NCBI GenBank assembly: GCA_033032175.1
Contig: CM065318.1
Location: 3,596,001-3,660,000 of the forward strand
Origin: Saturnia japonica
Lineage: Eukaryota; Arthropoda; Insecta; Lepidoptera; Saturniidae
DNA: 64,000 nucleotides
Reading direction: 5' to 3'
The translations under genes and the position numbers were made by a program. The notes under the pieces are model-generated. The model was given only the letters and a program-made list of their open reading frames with translations, made no database searches and had not been told where the DNA came from. Positions 63,891-64,000 of the stretch are shown here, in pieces; positions within the stretch are counted from its first letter, which is position 1, and every line of letters begins with the position of its first letter.

Positions 63891-64000
63891 ATTTGGGAAC
63901 CGTGTTTGCTGTTAATATGATAACTCAAAACTGTGTCAATATTGTCAATAATACACAGGTTCACGAATTCAACGAATTCATGAAAATGCGTTAGTATTTG

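Larger units (their letters stand above)
60575..64000 (-). mobile_element. BEL/Pao retrotransposon B (RT core deleted), runs off window
   Basis: Minus-strand element with protease, RNase H-like and integrase parts but without the reverse-transcriptase core. It continues beyond base 64000 toward gag. Sequence and LTR type differ from element A, so these are two families and not a duplication. Confidence 0.75.

Noticed and set aside
1..64000. CRISPR arrays, operons, prophage or bacterial gene clusters
   Set aside because: Spliced genes, SINEs, LINEs and LTR elements show animal nuclear DNA; no regularly spaced repeat array is present.

Overview
This is a eukaryotic, AT-rich, repeat-dense nuclear window. 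It most likely comes from a moth or butterfly (Lepidoptera). The evidence is the kind of repeats: Helitron ends of the lepidopteran type (a GC-rich 'gacgaagtcgcgggcacag' hairpin followed by CTAG), tRNA-headed SINEs, RTE-type LINEs, a mag-like Ty3/gypsy element with very short LTRs, BEL/Pao elements and mariners. Two spliced host genes of insect families are also present. No bacterial, organellar or CRISPR features are seen.

Host genes. (1) A single-exon MATH/BTB (TDPOZ-like) protein at 5917-6813 (-), with a shorter, N-terminally truncated paralogue at 48179-48772 (-). (2) A three-exon carboxylesterase-family gene at 17545-26137 (-), 564 codons as joined here. It has a signal peptide and a C-terminal hydrophobic tail, but the catalytic serine and the oxyanion-hole glycines are replaced, so it is probably a non-catalytic family member. 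(3) A nine-exon secreted serpin at 32483-47102 (+), 397 codons as joined here, with a TATA box, an initiator-like site, a polyA signal and a reactive-site loop on its own last exon (predicted P1-P1' Arg-Ser). Both spliced genes have long introns filled with transposons.

Layout. 1-5.1 kb: old repeats and a 5'-truncated RTE LINE nested in a Helitron-like repeat. 5.1-5.6 kb: a 0.5-kb long inverted repeat beside the MATH/BTB gene. 7-17 kb: no recognisable host gene; Helitron ends, a complete small Helitron, a TIR element, SINEs, a solo LTR and a LINE tail. 17.5-26.2 kb: esterase gene with a mariner in intron 1. 26.4-32.1 kb: SINE, second LINE, hAT-like element with target duplication, TA microsatellite, mariner fragment, SINE. 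32.4-47.2 kb: serpin gene; its 8.3-kb intron 6 holds a mag-like gypsy element with 112-bp LTRs and a perfect 5-bp target duplication. 48-52.9 kb: BTB paralogue, a badly decayed third LINE, a second Helitron-like repeat. 53.5-64 kb: two BEL/Pao retrotransposons, one lacking the integrase core and the other lacking the reverse-transcriptase core, the second running off the window.

I found no operon-like or multi-gene novel system. The most interesting items are the predicted catalytically dead esterase, the long inverted repeat, the serpin loop, the complementary BEL/Pao deletions and the well-resolved transposon insertions. All gene models are read by eye from splice signals and family resemblance; no transcript evidence or database search was available.
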